Assembly (NCBI RefSeq): GCF_008364555.1
Contig: NZ_VTUC01000003.1
Span: 248,001-312,000 of the forward strand
Source of the DNA: Enterobacter vonholyi
Lineage (GTDB): Bacteria; Pseudomonadota; Gammaproteobacteria; Enterobacterales; Enterobacteriaceae
Reading direction: 5' to 3'
DNA length: 64,000 nucleotides
Shown here: positions 50,682-59,985 of the stretch, one piece after another
Layout of the letters: each line of letters begins with the position of its first letter
How positions within the stretch are numbered: the first letter of the stretch is position 1
The notes under the pieces: generated by a model
What the model was told of the DNA's origin: nothing
What the model saw: the letters and a program-made list of their open reading frames with translations, nothing else
Database searches by the model: none
Program-made: the position numbers and the translations under genes

Positions 50682-51740
50682 ATGAAAAACCCAACCTTAA
50701 TTACCGATGAGGATCGCTGGCAGGCCGTACTGGCCCGCGATCCGCTCGCTGACGATCAGTTTGTCTTCGCCGTGCAGACAACGGGTATTTTCTGCCGTCC
50801 GTCATGTCGCGCCCGCCACGCGCTGCGTAAAAATGTCCGTTTTTATCCTGATGCCCGGCATGCCGCTCAGGCAGGGTTTCGCCCGTGCAAGCGCTGCATG
50901 CCGGACAAACGCGATCCGCAGGCGCAGAAGCTGGCAAAAGTGGAACATGCCTGCCGGCTTCTGGAGCAGGATCCTGCGTTAACCCTGGAGAAGCTGGCGG
51001 AGCAGGTCGCCATGAGTCCTTTCCATTTTCACCGTCTGTTTAAAGCCGTGACCGGCATGACGCCAAAAGCCTGGCAGCAGGCTGCGCGGGGTCAGCGTCT
51101 GCGCACCGCGCTTGCGCAGGGAGACAAAATTACCGACGCCGTGCTGGCGGCGGGATTTCCCGACAGCAGCAGCTATTATCGTAAAGCCAACGATGCGCTG
51201 GGCATGACGGCGAAGCAGTACCGCAAAGGGGATGCGGCAGTGCGTTATGCCATCAGCGACTGCTCGTTAGGACGCTGTCTGGTTGCGGAAAGCGAGCGGG
51301 GGATCTGCGCGATCCTGCTGGGTGACAGTGATGAAGAATTAGCCGAAGAGCTTGCCGCGCATTTTCCAAAAGCAGCGCATGCGCCGCTGGAAGAGGATTT
51401 CGCACAGCGGGTCAAGCAGGTGATTGCCAGTATCGATCACCGCGATGTACCGCTTGCGCTGCCGCTGGATATTCGTGGAACCGCTTTCCAGCAGCGCGTC
51501 TGGCAGGCACTTCGCAACATTCCCTGCGGCGAAACGGCAAGTTACCAGCAGGTGGCGCAGGCGATTGGCCAGCCCAGGGCGGTACGCGCCGTTGCCGGAG
51601 CCTGTGCGGCAAACACGCTGGCAATTGTGATCCCCTGTCATCGCGTGGTTCGCAACGACGGCGTGCTGTCGGGCTACCGCTGGGGAACGGCGCGAAAAGC
51701 GCTATTACTGAAACGTGAGGCGAAACGCCGGGAGGGATAA
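50682..51740 (+). CDS. ada: Bifunctional DNA methyltransferase and transcriptional activator Ada
   Basis: Ada repairs methylphosphotriesters and O6-methylguanine, and when methylated activates the adaptive response. The start at 50682 follows AGGAG and gives 352 residues. The N-terminal zinc/methyl-acceptor cysteines are Cys38, Cys42, Cys69 and Cys72. An AraC-type helix-turn-helix follows (ALTLEKLAEQVAMSPFHFHRLF). The C-terminal acceptor is in IPCHRVVR. It shares one base with alkB (TAATG). Confidence 0.95.
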   Translation: MKNPTLITDEDRWQAVLARDPLADDQFVFAVQTTGIFCRPSCRARHALRKNVRFYPDARHAAQAGFRPCKRCMPDKRDPQAQKLAKVEHACRLLEQDPALTLEKLAEQVAMSPFHFHRLFKAVTGMTPKAWQQAARGQRLRTALAQGDKITDAVLAAGFPDSSSYYRKANDALGMTAKQYRKGDAAVRYAISDCSLGRCLVAESERGICAILLGDSDEELAEELAAHFPKAAHAPLEEDFAQRVKQVIASIDHRDVPLALPLDIRGTAFQQRVWQALRNIPCGETASYQQVAQAIGQPRAVRAVAGACAANTLAIVIPCHRVVRNDGVLSGYRWGTARKALLLKREAKRREG

Positions 51741-52396
51741 TGCTCGATCTTTTTGCGGATGCTGAACCCTGGCAGGAGCCGCTTGCGCCGGGGGCGGTTA
51801 TCCTGCGTCGCTTTGCTCTCTCCCGTGCGGAGGCGTTGCTTGCCGGAATTGAAGAGGTCACAGCGGTTTCACCGTTTCGCCATATGGTGACGCCGGGCGG
51901 CTACACCATGTCGGTGGCCATGGCCAACTGCGGCGAACTGGGCTGGGCGACGAACGAGCGGGGCTATCTGTATGCCCCGAACGATCCTGCGACCGGCCAG
52001 CCCTGGCCTCCGATGCCTGCGGTTTTTCAGGCGCTTTGCCATGAGGCCGCCGTGGCAGCCGAGTATCCTGACTTTCGGCCGGATGCCTGCCTGATTAACC
52101 GCTATGCCGTTGGCGCAAAGCTCTCGCTGCATCAGGATAAGGATGAACCCGATCTGCGCGCGCCTATCGTCTCGGTATCGTTAGGTCTGCCCGCCGTCTT
52201 CCAGTTTGGGGGATTACGCCGCAACGATCCGCTCAAACGCATCATGCTGGAACATGGCGATGTGGTGGTGTGGGGCAGGGAATCGCGGCTTTATTATCAC
52301 GGCATTCAGCCGTTGAAACCCGGCGTCCACCCCCTCACGGGTGAGTACCGCTTTAATCTGACCTTCCGTCAGGCGGGGATGAATAAACTAAAATAA
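51740..52396 (+). CDS. alkB: DNA oxidative demethylase AlkB
   Basis: AlkB is an Fe(II)/2-oxoglutarate dioxygenase removing 1-methyladenine and 3-methylcytosine. In this 218-residue protein the iron ligands are His131, Asp133 and His187, and Arg204 and Arg210 are in place for 2-oxoglutarate. Its start overlaps the ada stop by one base, so it belongs to the ada operon. A replacement of the conserved glycine at residue 180 by arginine (VVWGRESR) is seen relative to my recollection of E. coli. Confidence 0.96.
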   Translation: MLDLFADAEPWQEPLAPGAVILRRFALSRAEALLAGIEEVTAVSPFRHMVTPGGYTMSVAMANCGELGWATNERGYLYAPNDPATGQPWPPMPAVFQALCHEAAVAAEYPDFRPDACLINRYAVGAKLSLHQDKDEPDLRAPIVSVSLGLPAVFQFGGLRRNDPLKRIMLEHGDVVVWGRESRLYYHGIQPLKPGVHPLTGEYRFNLTFRQAGMNKLK

Positions 52397-52465
52397 GAAT
52401 TATTCTTGATGTCCGCGCAGGGCAGTTTACACTGCTGGCTGATTTTTATTGTCCGGATTGCCTGC

Positions 52466-54109
52466 ATGCAACTACTTCTCCTCGTCTGGCGTCAGTATCG
52501 CTGGCCCTTCATCGCCGTTATGGCGTTAAGCCTTGCCAGCGCCGCGCTGGGTATTGGCCTGATCGCATTTATTAACGTGCGGTTGATAGAAATGGTCGAC
52601 ACCTCGCTCTCCGTATTGCCGGAGTTTCTTGGCCTTTTGCTGCTGTTGATGGCGGTTACGCTCGGCTCACAGCTGGCGCTGACCGCGCTTGGCCACCATT
52701 TCGTTTTTCGTTTGCGCAGTGAGTTTATCAAGCGGATCCTGGACACCCAAATAGAGCGCGTTGAGCAGCTCGGCAGCGCCTCCCTGCTGGCGGGGCTGAC
52801 CAGCGACGTGCGCGCCATTACCATCGCGTTCGTTCGTCTGCCGGAGCTGGTGCAGGGGATCATTCTGACCTTTGGCTCGGCGGCCTATCTCGCCTGGCTC
52901 TCCACCAAAATGCTGGCGGTGACTGCACTGTGGATCGCCATCACCATCTGGGGCGGTTTTATGCTGGTGTCGCGCGTCTATAAACATATGGCGGTGCTGC
53001 GCGAAACCGAAGATAAGCTCTATAACGATTACCAGACGGTACTGGAAGGGCGTAAAGAACTCACCCTGAACCGCGAGCGCGCCGAGTATATCTTTAACAA
53101 TCTCTATATTCCGGACGCGCGCGAATACCGGCACCACATCATTCGCGCCGATACCTTCCACCTGAGCGCTGTGAACTGGTCAAACATTATGATGCTGGGT
53201 GCCATTGGCCTGGTATTCTGGATGGCGAACAGCCTGGGCTGGGCGGACACCAACGTAGCGGCAACATACTCACTGACGCTGCTGTTTTTGCGCACGCCGC
53301 TGCTCTCGGCGGTCGGCGCGTTGCCCACCTTGCTGAGTGCGCAGGTGGCCTTTAATAAGCTCAAAAAATTCGATCTCGCGCCGTTCCAGGCAGAATTTCC
53401 GCGCCCGCAGGCCTTCCCGAACTGGCAGACGCTCGAGCTACGTAACGTCACGTTCCGCTATCAGGACAGCGCCTTCTCCGTAGGGCCGATCAACCTGACG
53501 ATCCGCCGCGGCGAGCTGTTGTTCCTGATTGGCGGCAACGGCAGTGGTAAATCGACGCTGGCTATGCTGCTCACCGGGCTTTATCAGCCGCAGTCGGGCG
53601 AGATTTTACTGGATGGCAGGGCGCTGAGCGCGGAGAAACCCGAAGATTACCGCAAGCTTTTCTCGGCGGTATTCACCGACGTCTGGCTGTTCGATCGGCT
53701 GCTGGGGCCGGATGGGCAGCAGGCTAATCCGGCGCTGGTGGAAAAATGGCTGGCGCAGCTGCAGATGTCGCACAAGCTGGAGTTACAGGACGGGAAGATC
53801 CTCAACCTGAAGCTTTCCAAAGGGCAGAAAAAGCGCGTGGCGCTGCTGCTGGCGCTGGCGGAAGAGCGTGACATCATCCTGCTCGACGAGTGGGCAGCGG
53901 ATCAGGACCCGCATTTCCGCCGCGAATTTTATCAGGTGCTGCTGCCGCTGATGCAGGAGATGGGCAAAACCATTTTCGCCATCAGCCACGACGATCACTA
54001 CTTCATGCATGCTGACCGCCTGCTGGAGATGCGCGACGGCAGGCTGAGCGAGCTGACCGGTGAAGAGCGCGATGCGGCATCGCGTGACGCGGTGGCGCGT
54101 ACGGCCTGA
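52466..54109 (+). CDS. yojI: ABC transporter YojI (microcin J25 efflux type)
   Basis: YojI is a half-transporter ABC exporter that in E. coli exports microcin J25 with TolC. The start [15 protein letters not shown] at 52466 gives 547 residues, the E. coli length; the frame is open 20 codons upstream. About six helices span residues 10-300, followed by an ATPase domain with Walker [11 protein letters not shown], signature [10 protein letters not shown] and Walker [14 protein letters not shown]. It follows alkB by 69 bases. Confidence 0.95.
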   Translation: MQLLLLVWRQYRWPFIAVMALSLASAALGIGLIAFINVRLIEMVDTSLSVLPEFLGLLLLLMAVTLGSQLALTALGHHFVFRLRSEFIKRILDTQIERVEQLGSASLLAGLTSDVRAITIAFVRLPELVQGIILTFGSAAYLAWLSTKMLAVTALWIAITIWGGFMLVSRVYKHMAVLRETEDKLYNDYQTVLEGRKELTLNRERAEYIFNNLYIPDAREYRHHIIRADTFHLSAVNWSNIMMLGAIGLVFWMANSLGWADTNVAATYSLTLLFLRTPLLSAVGALPTLLSAQVAFNKLKKFDLAPFQAEFPRPQAFPNWQTLELRNVTFRYQDSAFSVGPINLTIRRGELLFLIGGNGSGKSTLAMLLTGLYQPQSGEILLDGRALSAEKPEDYRKLFSAVFTDVWLFDRLLGPDGQQANPALVEKWLAQLQMSHKLELQDGKILNLKLSKGQKKRVALLLALAEERDIILLDEWAADQDPHFRREFYQVLLPLMQEMGKTIFAISHDDHYFMHADRLLEMRDGRLSELTGEERDAASRDAVARTA

Positions 54110-54110
54110 T

Positions 54111-54147
54111 GCCCTCACCCAAACCCTCTCCCACAGGGAGAGGGGAG
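54111..54147 (-). repeat. Dispersed CCCTCTCCC...GGTGAGGGC repeat, copy B
   Basis: In minus orientation: + strand GCCCTCACCC (54111-54120) then CCCTCTCCC-ACA-GGGAGAGGGG. It starts two bases after the yojI stop and has no T-run. The rest of the gap to mgtE (54148-54257) shows no terminator or gene. Confidence 0.7.
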
Positions 54148-54257
54148 AGATCGTGGCCGTAATGCCGCTTTTTTCTCCATCCCGGCCCGTTGTTTATTCT
54201 TATTTACATATCCCCGCGCTATGCTTAACCCCAACTCATTTAATGGATTTATGATTG

Positions 54258-55694
54258 ATGTCGGTATTAAAGAAAAACAGCGCCAGACAGCGTGACCAGG
54301 AGCGCGCGCGACTCATCTGGCTCCTCACGACCGATAAAGCGGTCACTTCTACGCTATTAGGCAAACTCACCCTGGCTGAGCAATATGATGTCGGCACTCT
54401 GGCCGACGATATTGCTGAGGTAGGTGCGCTGGTTGCTCACTTACCCCCGCCGGATCTGGCGGACACCCTTGAAGCGCTTCCCTCGGAAGAACGTCACGCC
54501 CTCTGGCGTCTGGTACAGGATCACGAGCGCGGACAGGTGCTGCTTGAGGCCTCCGAAAACGTCTGGGACGACCTGATCGACGAGATGAGCGACCGGGATA
54601 TTCTCGACGCTCTGCAAACGCTGGATATCGACGAGCAGATTTACCTCGTTCAGCACCTGCCGCGAAACCTGACCGGTCGCCTGCTGGCGTCACTGCCTGC
54701 GGAGGAACGGGCGCGCGTGCGTCAGGTGATGCACTATGAGAAAAACAGCGTCGGCGCGATCATGGAGTTCGGCGTTATCACGGTGCGACCGGACGTGACG
54801 CTCGGTACCGTACAGCGCTATCTGCGTCGCCTGGGCAAAATGCCGGATAACACCGATAAGCTGTTTGTCACCTCCCGGGACAAAACCCTGCTCGGCGAGC
54901 TGGAGCTCAAAACCATCCTGCTCAACAGCACCCAGCGGAAGGTGAGCGAGGTGATGGAAAACGAGCCGATGGTCTTCTCCCCGGAAGACGATGCGGAGAA
55001 AGCGGCGCGAACCTTCGAACGTGACGACCTCGTGAGTGCTGCCGTCGTGGATTCCGTCGGCAAACTGATGGGGCGTCTGACCATCGACGAGATCGTTGAC
55101 GTGGTCTACGAAGAAACCGATAACGATCTGCGTGCGCTCGGAGGGATCAGCGCAGAAGATGACGTCCATGCCTCCGTCGGCAAGGCGGTGAAAACGCGCT
55201 GGGCGTGGCTGGCCATTAACTTGTGTACCGCGTTTATCGCCTCCCGCGTGATTGACGGCTTTGAACACACTATTTCGCAGCTGGTGGCGCTGGCCTCGCT
55301 GATGCCGATTGTGGCCGGGATTGGCGGCAACACCGGAAACCAGACCATTACCATGATTGTCCGCGCGCTGGCGCTGGAAAATATTCAGCCCGGCAACTTC
55401 GCCTTTCTGATCTTCAGAGAGATGGGTGTGGCGTTGATCAACGGCCTGGTATGGGGCGGCATTATGGGCGGCATCACCTGGTGGCTGTATGACGATATGG
55501 CGTTAGGCGGAGTGATGATGCTGGCGATGGTGCTGAATTTGCTGGTGGCATCGATGATGGGCGTCATTATCCCGTTGACCATGACCAAACTGGGGCGCGA
55601 CCCCGCGGTGGGGTCGAGCGTGATGATCACCGCCATCACCGATACCGGCGGTTTCTTTATTTTTCTTGGACTGGCGACGATTTTTCTTCTTTAA
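54258..55694 (+). CDS. mgtE: MgtE-type magnesium transporter
   Basis: The 478-residue protein has the MgtE layout: a helical N domain (~35-165) with DDLIDEMSDRDILDAL repeats, two CBS domains (~165-290; VMHYEKNSVGAIMEF, VSEVMENEPMVFSP), and a C-terminal block of about five helices. The ion-selectivity signature GGNTGNQT lies in IVAGIGGNTGNQTITMIVRALA. A TTG at 54255 precedes the ATG; I chose the ATG. E. coli K-12 has no gene like this here. Its 3' end overlaps the convergent SulP gene by 38 bases. Confidence 0.9.
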   Translation: MSVLKKNSARQRDQERARLIWLLTTDKAVTSTLLGKLTLAEQYDVGTLADDIAEVGALVAHLPPPDLADTLEALPSEERHALWRLVQDHERGQVLLEASENVWDDLIDEMSDRDILDALQTLDIDEQIYLVQHLPRNLTGRLLASLPAEERARVRQVMHYEKNSVGAIMEFGVITVRPDVTLGTVQRYLRRLGKMPDNTDKLFVTSRDKTLLGELELKTILLNSTQRKVSEVMENEPMVFSPEDDAEKAARTFERDDLVSAAVVDSVGKLMGRLTIDEIVDVVYEETDNDLRALGGISAEDDVHASVGKAVKTRWAWLAINLCTAFIASRVIDGFEHTISQLVALASLMPIVAGIGGNTGNQTITMIVRALALENIQPGNFAFLIFREMGVALINGLVWGGIMGGITWWLYDDMALGGVMMLAMVLNLLVASMMGVIIPLTMTKLGRDPAVGSSVMITAITDTGGFFIFLGLATIFLL

Positions 55695-56892
55695 GCCGAC
55701 GCTTAATGCGGGCGGGGAGGAGTGCCATGACGATAATCCCGCCCAGCACGCCAATTGCCAGATTGCCGGTTGATACCGTGGCGGCAACGGTGACCAGCAT
55801 GACGACCGTTTCCGCTATCGGGGCCGTTTTCAGCGTGGTGGGCTGAAGGCTGTGCCAGCTGAAGGTTTTGACGGCGACGATCGCCATAATGCCCGCCAGC
55901 ACCGCCATCGGGATGTTGGCCATCACCTCGCTGAGCGCCGTCACCAGGATCAGCAGCACGATGCCCGCAGAGAAGGTTGAAATGCGGCTTCGGCCTTTCC
56001 CCATCTCCACGTTAACGATGGTTTGTCCTATCATCGCGCAGCCTGCAATACCACCGTAAAATCCGGCCAGAATATTGCCGACGCCTAATCCAATGCTTTC
56101 GCGGCGTTTACTTGACGGTGTCGCGGTCAGTTCATCCACCAGCTTTGCCGTGAGCAGGGACTCCAGCAGGCCGACAAAGGCGATGCTCAACGCGCACGGC
56201 CAGATAATGCTCAGCGTCTGTAAATTGAGGGGGACCAGAAGTTCACTAAGTCCCGGCAAACTGCCGCTCATTGAGCCTTCATCGCCCACGGTCGGCAGGC
56301 TTTGCCCGGTTGAAACGGTAAACAAGGTTAACAGCACAATCGCCATCAGCGGGGAAGGGATGCTTTTGATATATCGCGGCACCCAGAGCACGATCAGCAG
56401 CGTCAGCACGAACAGGCCCACAATCAGCGGGCTTCGGCTCCAGAAATGCGGCACCTGAGCTAAGAAGATCAAAATGCCCAGGGCGTTAACAAACCCGGTC
56501 ATGACCGACTGGGGAATAAAGCGCATCAGCCTTGCCATGCCCAGCACGCCAAACAGAATCTGAATCACGCCAGCCATGAGCACGGCGGGAAGAATGTACT
56601 GCGCGCCGTGCTCATGCACCATCGGGCCAATGACCAGCGCCACGGAACCGGCCGCTGCCGTGACCATCGCCGGACGACCGCCCAGCACGGACAGGGCAAG
56701 ACACAGCACCACGGAGGCGATCAGGCTGACCTTCGGGTCAACGCCCGCCACCACCGAAAATGAGATGACTTCGGGGATCAGAGCCAGGGCGGTAATCACG
56801 CCTGCCAGCGTTTCGCGCGTCAGCTGCTTAGGGGAACGCAGTATGTTAGCTACGCGGTTTTCGGGGGATACAGCAGAATGGGGTAAGGACAT
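55657..56892 (-). CDS. SulP-family anion permease without STAS domain
   Basis: A SulP (SLC26-like) transporter with about 10-12 helices. Family features are ETLAGVITALALIPEVISFSVVAGVDP, the GPMVHEHG region, and FYGGIAGCAMIGQTIVNVEMGKGRSRIS. At 411 residues it ends soon after the last helix (ARIKRRLKEEKSSPVQEK) with no STAS domain, unlike the full-length family (~550). Substrate unknown; sulfate, bicarbonate or an organic anion are possible. The start MSLPHSAVSPENR at 56892 is favoured, but one 18 codons upstream (56946) is possible; neither has a clear ribosome-binding site. Confidence 0.85.
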   Translation of the reverse strand: MSLPHSAVSPENRVANILRSPKQLTRETLAGVITALALIPEVISFSVVAGVDPKVSLIASVVLCLALSVLGGRPAMVTAAAGSVALVIGPMVHEHGAQYILPAVLMAGVIQILFGVLGMARLMRFIPQSVMTGFVNALGILIFLAQVPHFWSRSPLIVGLFVLTLLIVLWVPRYIKSIPSPLMAIVLLTLFTVSTGQSLPTVGDEGSMSGSLPGLSELLVPLNLQTLSIIWPCALSIAFVGLLESLLTAKLVDELTATPSSKRRESIGLGVGNILAGFYGGIAGCAMIGQTIVNVEMGKGRSRISTFSAGIVLLILVTALSEVMANIPMAVLAGIMAIVAVKTFSWHSLQPTTLKTAPIAETVVMLVTVAATVSTGNLAIGVLGGIIVMALLPARIKRRLKEEKSSPVQEK

Positions 56893-57133
56893 AACAGTTC
56901 GCTGGTTAGGGCAGGCTTCCGTGCGCGCGATCACAAAACGCAACATACTAGCCAGTAAAACCGCGCTTTACCAGACGCATCGCTAATTCCTCACAAACAA
57001 TCCATCATTAAATTTCACAATTACAATAATTTCGTAACCTTTAAACAATATTTAAAAGTTGTTACCGTGCCCCCGCAGCTTTTTTCACCTGCAATTTCCA
57101 CGCATCAAGCACTTTTACACTAAGGCATAAATT

Positions 57134-58783
57134 ATGAAAAAAATGACTGCCATGCTCTTTTCTCTGGCCGTGGGGCTTAACACCGTCTCCATGGCGGCGA
57201 AAGCTGACGCACCAAAAGAGCAGGAAACGGACGTCCTTTTAATCGGTGGCGGGATCATGAGCGCCACGCTGGGAACCTATCTGCAAGAACTGCAGCCGGA
57301 CTGGTCTATGACCATGGTCGAGCGCCTTGATGGCGTGGCGCAGGAGAGTTCGAACGGCTGGAATAACGCCGGTACCGGCCATTCGGCACTCATGGAACTG
57401 AACTATACGCCGCAGAAAAAGGACGGTTCCATTAGTATCGAGAAGGCAGTAGAAATCAACGAAGCATTCCAGGTTTCTCGCCAGTTCTGGTCTCATCAGG
57501 TCAACAGCGGCGTGCTGCACGACCCGCACTCCTTCATCAACACCGTGCCGCACATGAGCTTTGTGTGGGGCGAGCAGAACGTCAACTTCCTGCGCGCGCG
57601 CTACGCCGCTCTGCAGCAGAGCACGCTGTTCCGCGGGATGAAATACTCTGAAGACCACGCGCAGATTAAAGAGTGGGCTCCGCTGGTCATGGAAGGCCGT
57701 GACCCGAACCAGAAAGTGGCGGCGACCCGAACCGAAATTGGTACTGACGTTAACTACGGTGAAATTACCCGTCAGCTGGTGACGTCTCTGAAGAAAAAAG
57801 AGAACTTCAATCTGCAGCTCAGCACCGAAGTGCGCGGTTTCAAGCGCAACGCGGATAATAGCTGGAGCGTGACCGTTGCCGATCTGAAAAACAATGAAGC
57901 TGAACACGTCATCAAGGCGAAGTTTGTCTTCATCGGTGCGGGCGGCGCGGCGCTGAAGCTGCTGCAGGAGTCCGGTATTCCGGAAGCTGACGACTACGCG
58001 GGCTTCCCGGTCGGCGGTCAGTTCCTGGTGTCCGATAACCCGGAAGTGGTGAATCGTCATCTGGCAAAAGTGTACGGTCAGGCTTCCGTGGGCGCGCCGC
58101 CAATGTCCGTTCCGCACATTGACACCCGTATGCTTGACGGCAAACGCGTGGTGCTGTTTGGACCGTTCGCGACCTTCTCCACTAAATTCCTGAAAAACGG
58201 CTCCCTGTGGGATCTGCTGAGCGCAACCACCACCTCTAACGTCAAGCCGATGATGGACGTGGGTCTGGATAACTTCGATCTGGTGAAATACCTGATTAGC
58301 CAGGTGATGCTCTCTGACGACGACCGTTTCGAAGCGCTGAAAGAGTACTATCCTCAGGCGAAGAAAGAAGACTGGCGTCTGTGGCAGGCGGGTCAGCGCG
58401 TTCAGATCATCAAGCGCGATCCGAAAGAGGGTGGCGTGTTGCGTCTGGGTACCGAAGTGGTGAGCGATAAGGATGGCACAATCGCCGCGCTGCTGGGCGC
58501 GTCACCGGGTGCGTCTACCGCTGCGCCAATCATGCTGCACCTGATGGAAAAAGTGTTTAAAGATAAAGTCGCCAGTCCGGAATGGCAGGCGAAGCTGAAA
58601 ACCATTATTCCATCCTACGGCACGAAGCTGAACGGTAACGTGGACGCGACGGAGCAGGAGCTGGAATACACCAGCCGCGTACTGCAGCTGCAGTACATCA
58701 AACCGCAGGCTGCGGATGCTGCGCCGAAAGCGGAGCTGAAGCCCCAGCCGGAAAACAAACCGGTTGCGGATATCGCGCTGTAA
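57134..58783 (+). CDS. mqo: Malate:quinone oxidoreductase
   Basis: Mqo is a peripheral-membrane FAD enzyme oxidising malate to oxaloacetate and reducing quinone, bypassing NAD-linked malate dehydrogenase. The 549-residue protein has a signal-like N-terminus, the FAD motif [18 protein letters not shown], the [21 protein letters not shown] block, and [18 protein letters not shown] near the C-terminus. The proline- and lysine-rich tail is slightly longer than the family core. A strong terminator follows. Confidence 0.97.
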   Translation: MKKMTAMLFSLAVGLNTVSMAAKADAPKEQETDVLLIGGGIMSATLGTYLQELQPDWSMTMVERLDGVAQESSNGWNNAGTGHSALMELNYTPQKKDGSISIEKAVEINEAFQVSRQFWSHQVNSGVLHDPHSFINTVPHMSFVWGEQNVNFLRARYAALQQSTLFRGMKYSEDHAQIKEWAPLVMEGRDPNQKVAATRTEIGTDVNYGEITRQLVTSLKKKENFNLQLSTEVRGFKRNADNSWSVTVADLKNNEAEHVIKAKFVFIGAGGAALKLLQESGIPEADDYAGFPVGGQFLVSDNPEVVNRHLAKVYGQASVGAPPMSVPHIDTRMLDGKRVVLFGPFATFSTKFLKNGSLWDLLSATTTSNVKPMMDVGLDNFDLVKYLISQVMLSDDDRFEALKEYYPQAKKEDWRLWQAGQRVQIIKRDPKEGGVLRLGTEVVSDKDGTIAALLGASPGASTAAPIMLHLMEKVFKDKVASPEWQAKLKTIIPSYGTKLNGNVDATEQELEYTSRVLQLQYIKPQAADAAPKAELKPQPENKPVADIAL

Positions 58784-58790
58784 GGTAAAA

Positions 58791-58821
58791 GCAAAACGGC
58801 AACATAGGTTGCCGTTTTTGC
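58791..58821 (+). terminator. Terminator after mqo
   Basis: GCAAAACGGCAAC-ATAG-GTTGCCGTTTTTGC, a long perfect stem with a T-run in its right arm, 8 bases beyond the mqo stop. Confidence 0.88.
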
Positions 58822-58829
58822 TGTTTTCC

Positions 58830-58863
58830 CCCTCTCCCGGTGGGAGAGGGCTGGGGTGAGGGC
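58830..58863 (+). repeat. Dispersed CCCTCTCCC...GGTGAGGGC repeat, copy C
   Basis: CCCTCTCCCGGTGGGAGAGG, then CTGGGGTGAGGGC. It lies between the mqo terminator and the eco stop. Stem CTCTCCC / GGGAGAG with a short loop. Confidence 0.75.
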
Positions 58864-58886
58864 ACCAGAGCGCACTCGACCTGGTT

Positions 58887-59390
58887 TTAACGTACTACCG
58901 CTTGTCCGACATTCTCATCGGCCTTCCACACGCGATACTTCACTTCCACGTTTTCAGGCGTATAAACCACGATCGGCAACTTGCTGTTGTAGCGCAGCAG
59001 GCTATTGTCGCCCAGATACGCTGTCACAAATTTCTTCTCTTTCTTGCCGTCCGGACAGGCCATCATGGTGGAGACCGGAGAGGTGACTTTATCAAAGACG
59101 TAGTAGTCATAACCCCAGCCTTCCAGCGTTTTGCTTTCCAGCTGACCGCCCAGACGATGCTGGTTGCAATCCACTTCCAGCGTCTTGCCAATCAACAGCT
59201 CCACTTTGAAATTCGCTTCATCCTGCTGTGCCGGTAGCTGGATCACCTGACGCTTCATCCCTTTATCCGCTTTCGGGTACGGGGCGACTTTTTCCAGCGG
59301 CTGCTCTTTAGGTGTTTCGCTGGCGAAAGCACTGGTGCTGACACATGCGGCGGCGATGAGTGCGATGGCAAATTTAGGTGCGTTTTTCAT
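58887..59390 (-). CDS. eco: Ecotin, periplasmic serine protease inhibitor
   Basis: Ecotin inhibits trypsin-fold proteases, protecting the cell from host enzymes. The precursor has a signal peptide of about 25 residues ending near TSAFA, followed by the family core [21 protein letters not shown]. The reactive-site loop [10 protein letters not shown] has the P1 methionine and the loop disulfide cysteine, paired with [11 protein letters not shown] start at 59390 (MKNAPKF, 167 residues) because AAAGGA is correctly spaced for it, rather than the ATG two codons upstream. Confidence 0.95.
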   Translation of the reverse strand: MKNAPKFAIALIAAACVSTSAFASETPKEQPLEKVAPYPKADKGMKRQVIQLPAQQDEANFKVELLIGKTLEVDCNQHRLGGQLESKTLEGWGYDYYVFDKVTSPVSTMMACPDGKKEKKFVTAYLGDNSLLRYNSKLPIVVYTPENVEVKYRVWKADENVGQAVVR

Positions 59391-59599
59391 TGTCATTCCT
59401 TTATGTCAAAACGATCCTGCACAGGTTAACATATCAATTATGAATGATTGGTGTTATTTACTTACATTTTCAATATTAATAGCGCAATAAACCACATATT
59501 TGCCATTTAAGTAGAGATTTGTACTGGCGTGGAGTCCGGCAGGCGTTTGTGTTATTTTAGACCCTCTATAATGTTATTCATCTGTAAAAGGGAAGAGAG
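59391..59599. other. Intergenic region between eco and the small membrane gene
   Basis: AT-rich 209-base divergent spacer, with no gene seen. TATAAT at 59567-59572 is a likely -10 for the rightward gene, 28 bases before its ATG; no good -35 is seen. In E. coli this junction carries the nap, ccm and narP genes. Confidence 0.5.
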
Positions 59600-59860
59600 A
59601 TGGTTCGTGCAAAACTGAAAACGCCTGAAGGCCGCAAGTTCCTCCTGGCGCTGCTGGTTGTGTTTATGATTGCTGCCGCGTGCGTGGGGCGTGCCACCAT
59701 TGTAGGCGTTATCGAACAGTACAACATTCCTCTCTCTGCCTGGACAACCAGCATGTATGTCCTGCAGTCGGCGATGATCTTTGTCTACAGCCTGGTGTTC
59801 ACCGTTCTGCTGGCCATCCCGCTGGGCATTTTCTTCCTGGGCGGACGTGATAAACACTAG
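59600..59860 (+). CDS. Small inner membrane protein of unknown function
   Basis: An 86-residue protein with two predicted helices: residues ~14-36 (FLLALLVVFMIAAACVGRAT) and ~53-80 (VLQSAMIFVYSLVFTVLLAIPLGIFFLG), flanked by a basic N-terminus and a charged C-terminus. It resembles the DUF2534 group, but I am not certain. The start is well supported by GGAAGAGAG just upstream, a likely promoter and a terminator at 59880, so it is probably a real single-gene unit. Confidence 0.75.
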   Translation: MVRAKLKTPEGRKFLLALLVVFMIAAACVGRATIVGVIEQYNIPLSAWTTSMYVLQSAMIFVYSLVFTVLLAIPLGIFFLGGRDKH

Positions 59861-59879
59861 ACGCCGATTTGCGATATCG

Positions 59880-59906
59880 AAGCCATCCTGCGGGGTGGCT
59901 TTTTTT
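59880..59906 (+). terminator. Terminator after the small membrane gene
   Basis: AAGCCATCC-TGCG-GGGTGGCTT, a 9-bp stem with one G-T wobble, followed by a T-run. Confidence 0.85.
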
Positions 59907-59985
59907 ATGTCTAATAATTTTTATTCGCATTTCCAGGATATTCTGTTTCGAACAAGACATTTCAACATGAAGCAGGAGATGCGCA

